From Anaerolineae bacterium (GTDB taxonomy: Bacteria; Chloroflexota; Anaerolineae; 4572-78; J111), in NCBI GenBank assembly GCA_023151115.1, contig JAKLJP010000017.1, positions 101,770 through 165,769 on the forward strand: 64,000 nucleotides of DNA. The letters run 5' to 3'. A program made the translations under genes and the position numbers. Each line of letters starts with the position of its first letter. The stretch's first letter is position 1. Shown one piece after another: positions 8,940 to 16,823 of the stretch. The notes beneath the pieces were generated by a model. The model did not search any database, was not told where the DNA came from, and worked only from the letters and a program-made list of their open reading frames with translations.

Positions 8940-10745
8940 CTACCGGCTCCTAACAATCTTATAAAGAACAATCGAAGGATACCCCGCCGGATGGTAGGCG
9001 CGGGTTAACTCCTTTAGCTCCAACCCAACCTCGGCCAGGGCCAGCCGGGCTTCGGTCTCGGATTGCCAGGAGGGGAAGGCGATCAGGTGGCCGGGTTTGA
9101 CTTTGGCGGCCAATGCCTGGGGCGAGGCCCAATATTGCAAATCGTAGGGATAGCCCCACAGGTAAAAACGCCAATGGGCGCCCAGCCAGCGATGGTACAG
9201 GGTGTGATTAGCCCCGGCGTGGCCTTGCAAATAGGCCACTATCTGCTCGATGCCGCTGAGAGCCTGGCTGTGACTGCCCAGCGGATAGCGGCCATTGACC
9301 GCATCCTGCACCGGTCGAGCCAGGCTCAGCGCCAGCAGAGCGGCCAGGGCCAGGCCATAAATTGGGCCAATCAGCCGTTGCCAGGGGTTTAACCACAAAG
9401 ACACAAAGACACAAAGAAAGTTAAATTTAAAAAATCTCTGCGCCTCTTGCTCGCTTCGCAGTCTGGGGTGAAAAGTCGTCCGGCTCTGAGCGATCCGGGC
9501 CAAGATTAAGCCGGGCAGCCACAAAATTCGGGCCAGCAGCAAAGCCAAAAAAGGAATCAGCCCTAACAGATAGCGATCCCACACCTGGAAAGAGAACAGC
9601 GCATGGCCAAGGAGAAAGAGCAGAATAAATAACGTAAATATCCAGTCAGTTTGGGCAGGGGAAGGAGGTTGGAAGGTCGGAAGGTTGGAAGGTTGGAGGG
9701 TTGGAAGGTTGCCCAAATTCTGCGCACCCCCGGCGGGGTATCTGTGGCTCAAAGGTTGGAATTCATCCCCGGTCTTCGGTCTTCGGTCACCGGTCGCATT
9801 GCCGGTCCAAAACCCATACCCTAACAACACCGGCAGCCCCACCCCAAAAATCCCATTCAACACCGGCGAAGCTGTACCGTATTGCAGCAGCTCGACAAAC
9901 CCCCACCATCGTTCCCCAAAGCTGGCCGCATCGCCAGTCAAGCCGCCGTAGTTGCTCAGGCTGTAAGTCAAAAAATCAGGAGCCTGGCTACGGGTCAAGT
10001 TCCAAATAAGAACCGGGAGGAGAGTGAACAAGAGGCCCAACGTGAAACGTGAAACGTGAAACGTGATGCGTAAATCGTAAATCGTAAATCGTAAATCGTA
10101 AATCGTAAATCGTAAATCGTAAATCAGGAGGGTCAGCACGAGTGGCACAAAAAACACGCCCTGCTGCTTGGTAGCGATGGCTAGACCCATCATCACTCCG
10201 GCCAACACTGGGCGATGGTGCGCGGCGGCCAGGCAGGCGGCCAGAACCAACGCAACCAGCAGCGGATCGGTGAAGGCGGTGGGGGCAAAAAGCAGGGTAA
10301 ACGGCGACAGGGCCATCAGCCAGGCGGCGACCAGCCCGACGGCTTCGCCGTACAGCTTTCGTCCCAGCCAAAACGTCAGCAATACCGAAATTGCTGTCGC
10401 CAGCAGCGAGGGGACTCGCGCCGCTGTCTCGGTAGGGCCGAGCAGGCGAAGCACCCCGGCCAGGGTATAAAGGAAGAGCGGCGGTTTGTCTACCGGGGTG
10501 TGGGCCAGCCAGGGATCCGCACCGGAAGTGATTTGCAAGGCCCAGGTGGCATACAACGCCTCGTCGTGGTGAAACCGCTGGTTAGCCAGCAGGTTGGCCG
10601 GCAGTAGAACTGCGCTGGCTACGACCAAACTCAGCAGGGCCACTCGCCAGCGCGGCCAGGATTGAACGAGATAGCGCGAGAATAAGGCATTGAAAGTTTG
10701 AAGGTGTGAGGTAAATGTAGGAGTCGTCACGAGTCCTCGTGGCAC
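8940..10745 (-). CDS. GT39/ArnT-like polyprenol-phosphate glycosyltransferase
   Basis: A roughly 600-residue polytopic membrane protein of the dolichyl-phosphate-mannose / ArnT class. It carries the typical first extracytoplasmic acidic motif HHDEALYATWALQI, then DKPPLFLYTLAG and about ten further helices. Such enzymes transfer sugars from polyprenyl phosphates to proteins or lipids outside the membrane. Three in-frame repeat insertions are visible. The AAATCGT tract at 10072-10120 gives IYDLRFTIYDLRFT. A GGAAGGTT-rich tract at 9665-9711 gives LPTLQPSNLPTFQP. A CACAAAGA tract at 9392-9417 gives FLCVFVSLW. The start is uncertain, since the first 30 residues lack family sequence. Confidence 0.8.
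   Translation of the reverse strand: MPRGLVTTPTFTSHLQTFNALFSRYLVQSWPRWRVALLSLVVASAVLLPANLLANQRFHHDEALYATWALQITSGADPWLAHTPVDKPPLFLYTLAGVLRLLGPTETAARVPSLLATAISVLLTFWLGRKLYGEAVGLVAAWLMALSPFTLLFAPTAFTDPLLVALVLAACLAAAHHRPVLAGVMMGLAIATKQQGVFFVPLVLTLLIYDLRFTIYDLRFTIYDLRITFHVSRFTLGLLFTLLPVLIWNLTRSQAPDFLTYSLSNYGGLTGDAASFGERWWGFVELLQYGTASPVLNGIFGVGLPVLLGYGFWTGNATGDRRPKTGDEFQPLSHRYPAGGAQNLGNLPTLQPSNLPTFQPPSPAQTDWIFTLFILLFLLGHALFSFQVWDRYLLGLIPFLALLLARILWLPGLILARIAQSRTTFHPRLRSEQEAQRFFKFNFLCVFVSLWLNPWQRLIGPIYGLALAALLALSLARPVQDAVNGRYPLGSHSQALSGIEQIVAYLQGHAGANHTLYHRWLGAHWRFYLWGYPYDLQYWASPQALAAKVKPGHLIAFPSWQSETEARLALAEVGLELKELTRAYHPAGYPSIVLYKIVRSR
9665..9711. repeat. GGTTGGAA-type degenerate tandem repeat in the GT39 gene
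   Basis: Repeated GGTTGGAAGG/GGTCGGAAGG units remain in frame and encode an LPTLQPSNLPTFQP stretch in a loop. The same repeat type occurs inside the molybdoenzyme gene (19605-19795). Confidence 0.85.
10072..10120. repeat. 7-bp tandem repeat AAATCGT in the GT39 gene
   Basis: Seven perfect AAATCGT units, flanked by GTGAAAC repeats, encode IYDLRFT heptapeptides between two predicted helices. Confidence 0.95.
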
Positions 10746-10913
10746 ACCACTAACAATGAAAAGGTAGCAAGGTAGCAGGGTCGCAAGGATGTATTACCCC
10801 CGTCTACTGTCTACTGTCTACCGACTACCGTCTACTATTTTCAGCGGAGTGCGTATCAAAGGATGCGTTTATGAAACTTCAAACTCAGGTTAATCTCCAA
10901 TCTCCTTACAAGT

Positions 10914-12173
10914 TCAGCCCGTAACCGATCCTTCCAGGGCTACTTCTGAGCGAGTTGTCCGCAAAAAGATAACAAACAGTAACGGGATCAAGGCAATGCT
11001 CAAGCCAATCCAACTCATCGTCGTGTAGCCGATGGCCGCAAACATCAAGCCGCCTCCTAAACTGCCTACCCCAGAGGCCACGTTAACCACTGCATCGGTC
11101 AGGCCCTGCACCTGCCCCTTTTCATAGGGGCGCAGCACATCGGCCAATAGGGTTGAGCCGGCCACAAAGCAGCAGTTCCAGCCCAGGCCCAGCAAAAACA
11201 GGGCCATGATCAGCCAGTAGACCTGAGCCGAGAGCGGGGCCAATAAACAGGCCACCATCAAAATCAGGCTGCCGATCAGAATCATTTTGGTTCGCCCCAG
11301 CCGGTCCACCAGCCAGCCAACCGGGAACGACAGGCCAAACATACCCAGCGTATGGGCCATAAAGACCCAGGAGATAGCCGTAATTTCGTGGTGATGATGG
11401 TGCATGTGGACCGGCGTAATCGTCATGACCAGCACCATGGTCAACTGTCCAAAGACCATTGCGGCGACGGCGACTTTGGCCCGCTGTTCGCCCCAAAAGA
11501 CTTGCTGAAAACTGCGCCCTTTTTGGCCGGTAGGGGCAGGGTTGGGTTCCAGCGCCGCGAGCTGGCGGGCAATCTGCTGCGGGTCGGGCCGCAGAAACAG
11601 GGTAATAATCACCAGCGAAATCGCCAGAAAAAAGGCCGCTGCAAACCAGGGACCGCTCAAAGCAGGCGCATTGACGCTTTCGGCGGCCAGGCCGGTCCAT
11701 TTGATCAGGGCCGGCCCGCTAATCGAACCAACGGTGCCGCCCAACACCACCAGGCTGATAGCGCGGGCGCGTTTGCTGACAATATTGGCCTCCGCCGCCG
11801 CATACCGCCCCAGGTCAATCACCCCTTTGGCCAGGCCCATCACAAACACACCGCCCAAAAATAGCCAGAGCGATTCTTGGATCACCGCTCCTCCAGCCAC
11901 CAGCGCGCCCGAAATACCAAATAGATGGCCCACCGATAACCCAATCCGGCGACCCGTTTGATCCATCAGCCGGCCAATCGGATAGGCTATCAGCGCCGCG
12001 CCGATCAGAATCAAGGTGGAGGGCACGCCCGTCCATTGGCTGTTATCGCCGGCCAGTTGCACCGCAATAATCGGGCTGATGGTAAAAAGCATAATCACCG
12101 AGGCCGAGAACAAGCTCTGCGATACCAGCAGCGCTGCTGTTATTTTTTGCCCGGCTTTTTCTAGATTTGTCAT
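10914..12173 (-). CDS. MFS transporter, 12-helix
   Basis: A 419-residue major facilitator superfamily protein with about twelve hydrophobic helices. The MFS loop motif appears after helix 2 (YPIGRLMDQTGRRIGLSVG) and again in the second half (FPVGWLVDRLGRTKMILIG). A histidine-rich stretch, THVHMHHHHHEI-like (TPVHMHHHHHE), lies in the first helix region of the second half; it could bind metal or simply line a loop. The substrate is not predictable. It is a single gene, divergent from the response regulator downstream. Confidence 0.85.
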   Translation of the reverse strand: MTNLEKAGQKITAALLVSQSLFSASVIMLFTISPIIAVQLAGDNSQWTGVPSTLILIGAALIAYPIGRLMDQTGRRIGLSVGHLFGISGALVAGGAVIQESLWLFLGGVFVMGLAKGVIDLGRYAAAEANIVSKRARAISLVVLGGTVGSISGPALIKWTGLAAESVNAPALSGPWFAAAFFLAISLVIITLFLRPDPQQIARQLAALEPNPAPTGQKGRSFQQVFWGEQRAKVAVAAMVFGQLTMVLVMTITPVHMHHHHHEITAISWVFMAHTLGMFGLSFPVGWLVDRLGRTKMILIGSLILMVACLLAPLSAQVYWLIMALFLLGLGWNCCFVAGSTLLADVLRPYEKGQVQGLTDAVVNVASGVGSLGGGLMFAAIGYTTMSWIGLSIALIPLLFVIFLRTTRSEVALEGSVTG

Positions 12174-12338
12174 ATAGTTTCCCCTGTAATTTTAGTAACC
12201 AGAGTGGATTATACTCTGTTTTTCAACAGAAACTATTTTTGGTACAGCAATTCCAAAGATGAGGAGCAAGCATCCTCCTCTGCGTGTAACTTTTTTGGCG
12301 GCCTGGCATCTAACCCCGTAGCTATATCATTCGATCTG

Positions 12339-12366
12339 TTAACTATAAAATTTTCATAGGTATAAA
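12339..12366 (+). promoter_or_regulatory. Possible promoter of the two-component operon
   Basis: TTAACT (12339-12344), 16 bases, TATAAA (12361-12366) in an AT-rich stretch about 100 bases before the response regulator start. The -35 match is weak. The rest of the 12174-12469 spacer shows no other convincing element. Confidence 0.4.
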
Positions 12367-12469
12367 TATGAGGTTGCTCAAAGAAAAAGAGCGCCAACAT
12401 TTGCTCGGGGTTGCTCACTCAGCCAGAGCGGGCTAAAATACAAAGGTCTTACAGGGAAAGCAGCGATAC

Positions 12470-13162
12470 ATGGCCATGCCCGTTATTCTTGTCGTCGAAG
12501 ATGAGAGCAGTATTCAAAACGTAATCCGTGCTTACCTGGAGAGCGAAAATTTTCGAGTTGTCTGCGTGGATACCGGATCCGAGGCACTGACCCTGGCCCG
12601 CGAATTAAAGCCCGACCTGGTGATTCTGGACTTGATGCTCCCCGGAATAGACGGCATGGAAGTAACCGCCCGCCTGCGCCAGGAATCGGATGTTTACATC
12701 CTGATTCTGACCGCCCGCACGGAAGAAACCGACCGGGTCGCCGGGCTGCGCCTCGGCGCCGACGACTACCTGACCAAGCCTTTCAGTCCACGCGAACTGG
12801 TGGCCCGGGTGCAGGCAATTCTGCGCCGCCGGCGTAGTAGCAGCGAACCGGCTATAAACACCCTCCGCTTTGAACATCTCTCGATTGACCCCGACCGCCA
12901 CGAGGTCTGGACGCCGGAGCAGCCCATCGAATTGACCACTACCGAGTTTAAGGTTCTGTTGGAACTGGCCCGGCATGCCGGCCGGGTGCTGACCCGCGAG
13001 CAGTTGATTGACCTGGTGTGGGGTATGGACTTTTATGGCACCGACCGGGTAGTGGACGTGTATGTGGGCCAGGTGCGCCGCAAACTGGAGCAGGCCACCG
13101 GCGAAAGCCTGATCCAATCGGTGCGCGGGGTTGGCTATAAATTTGTGGCTGCCCGGCGATGA
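12470..13162 (+). CDS. OmpR/PhoB-family response regulator
   Basis: A 230-residue DNA-binding regulator. The receiver domain (1-120) has the acidic pocket Glu10-Asp11, phosphoacceptor Asp54 (VILDLMLPG) and the conserved Lys in YLTKPFSP. The winged-helix effector domain (about 130-228) has TTTEFKVLLELARHAGRVLTR and SVRGVGYKFVA, typical of regulators that bind 11-bp direct repeats as head-to-tail dimers. It overlaps the kinase gene by 4 bp (ATGA). It sits at the head of a sulfur gene block whose promoters carry 11-bp direct repeats, making it the best candidate regulator (inference). AGGGAAAG supports the first ATG. Confidence 0.95.
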   Translation: MAMPVILVVEDESSIQNVIRAYLESENFRVVCVDTGSEALTLARELKPDLVILDLMLPGIDGMEVTARLRQESDVYILILTARTEETDRVAGLRLGADDYLTKPFSPRELVARVQAILRRRRSSSEPAINTLRFEHLSIDPDRHEVWTPEQPIELTTTEFKVLLELARHAGRVLTREQLIDLVWGMDFYGTDRVVDVYVGQVRRKLEQATGESLIQSVRGVGYKFVAARR

Positions 13163-14301
13163 AATTCTGGAAGCAGTTGCGCTGGAAAATCATCGGCGGG
13201 CATATGCTGGTGGTCCTCGTCGGGGTACTGACCCTATCGTTTGTGAGCGAAATCATCAGGTTGCGCACCATGCCCACCGTGTTGCAGCCCCATCTGGCAA
13301 TTTTGACCCAGGCCGAAACTCCGGCAGAGATTGAACGAACCATCGCCAGCCTGATAGAAACCTTTTACCGGGATGCGATTTCTCGTTCCCTCCTAATTGC
13401 CGCCCTCAGCGCCATTGTCACCGGTTTGCTGACCAGCCTGTTTCTGGCCCGTGAAATTTTGCGCCCGCTCTGGCAGCTTGCCTCCACCAGCCAACGCATC
13501 GCCGGGGGGCGCTACAGCGAACGGATAAACGTGCCGGCGAGTACGGAACTGGCTTTGGTTGCTACCAGCTTTAACCAGATGGCTGAAGTCCTGGAACAGG
13601 TCGAGCAGCAGCGCGTGGCCCTGATTAACAACGTGGCCCACGAACTGCGCACCCCCCTGACCGGCCTGGAAGGCTACCTGGAAGGGTTGATGGATGGTCT
13701 CTTTACTGGTACCCCTGAAACCTTTGCCCAGATGTCCCAGGAGGTCCGCCGCCTGCACCGGCTGGTGGATGACCTGCAAGCCTTGTCGCTGGTGGAGGCG
13801 GGCCAGATCTCACTTCACCTGGAAACGTTTGATCTTATCCCCCTTGTTGAGCGCATCGCCGCCCAACTCAAACCCCAGGCTATGGCCCAGTGTTTAGAAA
13901 TTATCACCGAGCACCATCACTCCAAAATTTCGGTTTACGCCGATCCCGACCGCACAGCCCAGGTCATCGTGAATCTGGTCGGTAACGCCATTCGTTATAC
14001 ACCTGACGGGGGCTGCATCACCGTTCGGGTCGGCAAAGCCGACGGCCTGGCCCGGGTCGAGGTGCAGGATAACGGCATCGGCATCCCCGCGGAAGCTCTA
14101 CCTTACCTTTTTGAACGCTTTTACCGAGTAGACCGGTCGCGTTCGCGCCACAGCGGCGGTAGCGGTATTGGTTTGACCATTGCCCGTCATCTGGCCTGGG
14201 CCATGGCCGGCGATTTGACCGCGGCCAGCCCCGGCCCAGGCCAAGGCAGCACGTTCACCTTTACCCTGCCGTTGACCTTATCCTCGACGCACCCCCTCTA
14301 A
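13159..14301 (+). CDS. Membrane sensor histidine kinase
   Basis: A 380-residue partner kinase. Transmembrane helix 1 (about 13-30), a short external loop of about 45 residues, and helix 2 (about 78-97) are followed by HAMP (98-150) and the HisKA dimerisation helix with phosphoacceptor His161 (NNVAHELRTPLTG). The HATPase_c domain shows the N box (NLVGNAIRYTP), G1 (DNGIGIP), F box (LFERFYRVD) and G2 (GGSGIGLTI). The small sensor loop leaves little room for a large ligand-binding domain, so the signal could be membrane- or partner-mediated, perhaps through the adjacent transporters. It is translationally coupled to the regulator. Confidence 0.95.
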   Translation: MKFWKQLRWKIIGGHMLVVLVGVLTLSFVSEIIRLRTMPTVLQPHLAILTQAETPAEIERTIASLIETFYRDAISRSLLIAALSAIVTGLLTSLFLAREILRPLWQLASTSQRIAGGRYSERINVPASTELALVATSFNQMAEVLEQVEQQRVALINNVAHELRTPLTGLEGYLEGLMDGLFTGTPETFAQMSQEVRRLHRLVDDLQALSLVEAGQISLHLETFDLIPLVERIAAQLKPQAMAQCLEIITEHHHSKISVYADPDRTAQVIVNLVGNAIRYTPDGGCITVRVGKADGLARVEVQDNGIGIPAEALPYLFERFYRVDRSRSRHSGGSGIGLTIARHLAWAMAGDLTAASPGPGQGSTFTFTLPLTLSSTHPL

Positions 14302-14326
14302 TCCCCGACGGACATTTTACAGCTTC

Positions 14327-14381
14327 CCTTACACAATCCTTACACTGACCTTATCCTGTTTTTACAAAGCCTTGTTATAGT
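14327..14381 (+). promoter_or_regulatory. Promoter 1 with four 11-bp direct repeats (sulfur regulon box)
   Basis: Four consecutive 11-mers: CCTTACACAAT (14327), CCTTACACTGA (14338), CCTTATCCTGT (14349), TTTTACAAAGC (14360). Then CTTGTTATAGT, with the -10 TATAGT at 14376-14381. The repeats replace the -35 region, as in activator-dependent Pho-box promoters. It drives the rhodanese-SulP genes (ATG 14428). The same layout recurs at 24967 and 26168. Confidence 0.8.
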
Positions 14382-14427
14382 CGTTCTGTAAACCAATACT
14401 TTTCTTCACCCATTCAATCCAAATCCA

Positions 14428-14802
14428 ATGGAGTTAACCAAAATGTTACAAAGCTTATTTGGTTTGGGGACTGCCCGCCAAACCAGCAAAATCCATACGA
14501 CTACCCCCCAAGAACTCTACCAACGTTTACAGAAACAAGAGCCGCTGGTGTTGGTAGATGTGCGCTCACCCGACGAATACGAGCAGGACGGTCATATTCG
14601 CGGGTCTCGACTTTTGCCACTGCCAGTGTTGCTACAACGGAGCAACGAATTACCCAAAGATACCCCCATTATCTGCATCTGCCGCTCCGGCAACCGCAGC
14701 CATATTGCCTGCGAACAGTTAGCCGGCCGGGGTTTCACCAACGTCACCAACTTGGTCGGGGGGATGATTGGCTGGAGCCGGTCCGGTCTGCCGGTTGAAT
14801 GA
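14428..14802 (+). CDS. Single-domain rhodanese sulfurtransferase
   Basis: A 124-residue cytoplasmic rhodanese. The domain runs from about residue 24 (TTPQELYQRL) through LVDVRSPDEYEQDGHIRGS to the catalytic loop with Cys85 (ICICRSGNRS) and the C-terminal NLVGGMIGWSRSGLP. The CRSGNRS loop is the six-residue type that accepts sulfur (rhodanese) rather than the longer Cdc25-type loop. It likely carries sulfane sulfur from thiosulfate or persulfides to the oxidation enzymes encoded downstream. It is the first gene behind direct-repeat promoter 1; the SulP gene follows 25 bp later. A second possible start is ATG 14443. Confidence 0.92.
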   Translation: MELTKMLQSLFGLGTARQTSKIHTTTPQELYQRLQKQEPLVLVDVRSPDEYEQDGHIRGSRLLPLPVLLQRSNELPKDTPIICICRSGNRSHIACEQLAGRGFTNVTNLVGGMIGWSRSGLPVE

Positions 14803-14827
14803 GCCAACTTTTAAAGAGGTGCATCAA

Positions 14828-16600
14828 GTGGCTACTCTGGAAGTAGTAGGACCCCCGCCGAATATCCGCAAGGTTGAGAGATTGACGCTCGGCCGTTTTT
14901 TGCCGTTTTTAGATTGGCTGATCCATTATCGCCGGGCCGACCTGGTGGGCGACCTGATGGCCGGCATTATCGTGACAATTATGCTGGTGCCGCAGGGGAT
15001 GGCCTATGCTCTGCTGGCCGGGCTGCCGCCCCAGATCGGTTTGTATGCCAGTATTATCCCGCTCATCATCTATGGGCTGCTGGGCACCAGCCGCACCCTG
15101 GCCGTTGGGCCGGTGGCGATTGTCTCGCTGCTGGTCGTGAGCGGGGTCAGCCCTTTGGCCGATCCGGGCAGCGCCCAATATGTCCAATTGGCCTTGACCC
15201 TGGCCCTGCTGGTTGGCCTGATCCAGGCCGTTATGGGACTGGTTCGGCTGGGCTTTCTGGTCAATTTTCTCAGCCATCCGGTGCTCTCCGGCTTTACCAG
15301 CGCGGCGGCGATTGTGATTGGCGTCAGTCAGGTCAAGCACCTGTTGGGCGTGTCCATTCCTCAAACTGAGCAGCTTTATGAACTTCTATTCTATCTCGCG
15401 CAGCGCCTGGGCCAAAGCAACCCGGTCACGCTGGGCATCGGCCTGGGGAGTGTGGCGATTCTGCTCTATTTCAAGCACGGGCTGGGCAGCCAGCTCAAAC
15501 GCTGGGGGCTGCCCGACCGCCTGGTGGTCCCTCTGACGCGGAGCGCGCCGTTGGTGGTAGTGCTGCTGGGCACGGGGCTGGTCTGGGCTTTGGGATTGCA
15601 GGCGCAGGCCAATGTCAAAATTGTAGCCGAAGTTCCCGCCGGGTTACCTGGCTTAACCCTACCCATGTTTGATCTGAACTTGTGGCAACTTCTCTTGCCA
15701 ACAGCTCTGGCCATCAGTTTTGTCGGCTATATGGAAAGTATTTCGGTGGCCAAATCGCTGGCCAGTAAACGCCGGCAAAAGGTAGACGCCAACCAGGAAT
15801 TAATCGCCCTGGGCGCGGCCAACCTGGGGGCGACCCTGAGCGGCGGTTATCCGGTCACCGGCGGATTCAGTCGTTCGGTAGTCAACTTTACCGCCGGGGC
15901 CAACACCGGCCTGGCCTCGCTCATTACCGCTGGATTGATTGCCCTGACCGTCATCTTTTTAACCCCGCTTTTTTATTATCTACCTCAGGCCGTGCTGGCC
16001 GCAATTATCATCGTGGCCGTGCTGGGCCTGATTGATCTAGCCACCCTCAAGCACGTCTGGCATTACAACAAAGCCGACGCGGCTTCCTTGATTGTCACCT
16101 TTCTGGCTGTGCTGGCCCTGGGCGTCGAGGCCGGGATTGGGGTCGGAGTTGCCGTTACCATCCTACTGTTCCTGTGGCGGACCAGCCGGCCACACGTAGC
16201 TGTTGTGGGCCGCCTGGGCCAGAGCGAAACCTATCGCAATATCCTGCGCTATCAAGTCAAAACCTGTCCTCACGTGGTCGCCATGCGAGTGGACGAGAGC
16301 CTCTACTTTGCCAATACTAAATTTCTGGAAGATACCATTCTGGGGATTATTACCGAGCGGCCCGAAGTAAAGCATTTGGTCTTGATCGGCATTGCCGTCA
16401 ACTTTATTGACGCCAGCGCCCTGGAAACGCTGGAGGCGCTGGTCGAAGAGCTGCGCAATGCGGGAGTGGAATTTCATCTGGCCGAGATCAAGGGGCCGGT
16501 CATGGACCGGCTTAAGGCTATCGGTTTTGTGGATAAAATCGGCCGGGATCATATCCACCTCAGCACTCACGAGGCCATGAAAACACTCAACTGTGTGTAA
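14828..16600 (+). CDS. SulP-family anion permease with STAS domain
   Basis: A 590-residue inner-membrane transporter. The GTG start at 14828 is preferred because AAAGAGG lies seven bases upstream; an upstream in-frame ATG lies inside the rhodanese gene. The SulP signature is visible in the first helices (MAGIIVTIMLVPQGMAYALLAGLPP), about 11-14 helices follow, and the C-terminal STAS domain begins near residue 440 (CPHVVAMRVDESLYFAN). SulP proteins move sulfate, bicarbonate and related anions. Position between rhodanese and Fe-S/molybdoenzyme genes suggests a sulfur oxyanion, but direction and substrate cannot be read from the sequence. Confidence 0.92.
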   Translation: MATLEVVGPPPNIRKVERLTLGRFLPFLDWLIHYRRADLVGDLMAGIIVTIMLVPQGMAYALLAGLPPQIGLYASIIPLIIYGLLGTSRTLAVGPVAIVSLLVVSGVSPLADPGSAQYVQLALTLALLVGLIQAVMGLVRLGFLVNFLSHPVLSGFTSAAAIVIGVSQVKHLLGVSIPQTEQLYELLFYLAQRLGQSNPVTLGIGLGSVAILLYFKHGLGSQLKRWGLPDRLVVPLTRSAPLVVVLLGTGLVWALGLQAQANVKIVAEVPAGLPGLTLPMFDLNLWQLLLPTALAISFVGYMESISVAKSLASKRRQKVDANQELIALGAANLGATLSGGYPVTGGFSRSVVNFTAGANTGLASLITAGLIALTVIFLTPLFYYLPQAVLAAIIIVAVLGLIDLATLKHVWHYNKADAASLIVTFLAVLALGVEAGIGVGVAVTILLFLWRTSRPHVAVVGRLGQSETYRNILRYQVKTCPHVVAMRVDESLYFANTKFLEDTILGIITERPEVKHLVLIGIAVNFIDASALETLEALVEELRNAGVEFHLAEIKGPVMDRLKAIGFVDKIGRDHIHLSTHEAMKTLNCV

Positions 16601-16612
16601 GTATCCGGGTAA

Positions 16613-16661
16613 CGCATCCTGAGTAGCCTTGAGCGAAGCGAAAGGCGTATCGAAGGGTGCG
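16613..16661. repeat. REP-like element after sulP
   Basis: CGCATCCTGAGTAG ... GAGCGAAGCGAA ... TATCGAAGGGTGCG, a short palindromic-ended repeat. Related copies are at 50992-51042 and 56641-56763. Confidence 0.8.
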
Positions 16662-16724
16662 ATTTGGGAAACTCGACCCAGGTGAAGCAATAAACCTACT
16701 GTTGAATTACATGGAGGTAATAAT

Positions 16725-16823
16725 ATGGCTAATCTGCTTGCCGCCAACGGCTTTTTGACCGGCTTTGCTCGACAGTTCGGTCGCCAACTTGCCAGCCAAG
16801 CGGATAGTAGGAGCAATGGATGA
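16725..16823 (+). CDS. Small protein of 32 residues coupled to the ferredoxin-NrfD gene
   Basis: ATG at 16725, with TGGAGG eight bases upstream, opens a 32-codon frame (MANLLAANGFLTGFARQFGR ...). Its TGA overlaps the ATG of the ferredoxin-NrfD gene as ATGA (16820-16823), so translation of the two is coupled. The strong ribosome site and coupling argue for real translation. The product is short, with an amphipathic stretch (GFLTGFARQFGRQLA), and could be an accessory peptide of the membrane complex or just a coupling leader. I recognise no family. Confidence 0.6.
   Translation: MANLLAANGFLTGFARQFGRQLASQADSRSNG

Noticed and set aside
12233..12418. 61-codon minus-strand frame between the MFS and response regulator genes
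   Set aside because: No ribosome site or conservation clue, and it overlaps the probable promoter of the two-component operon.
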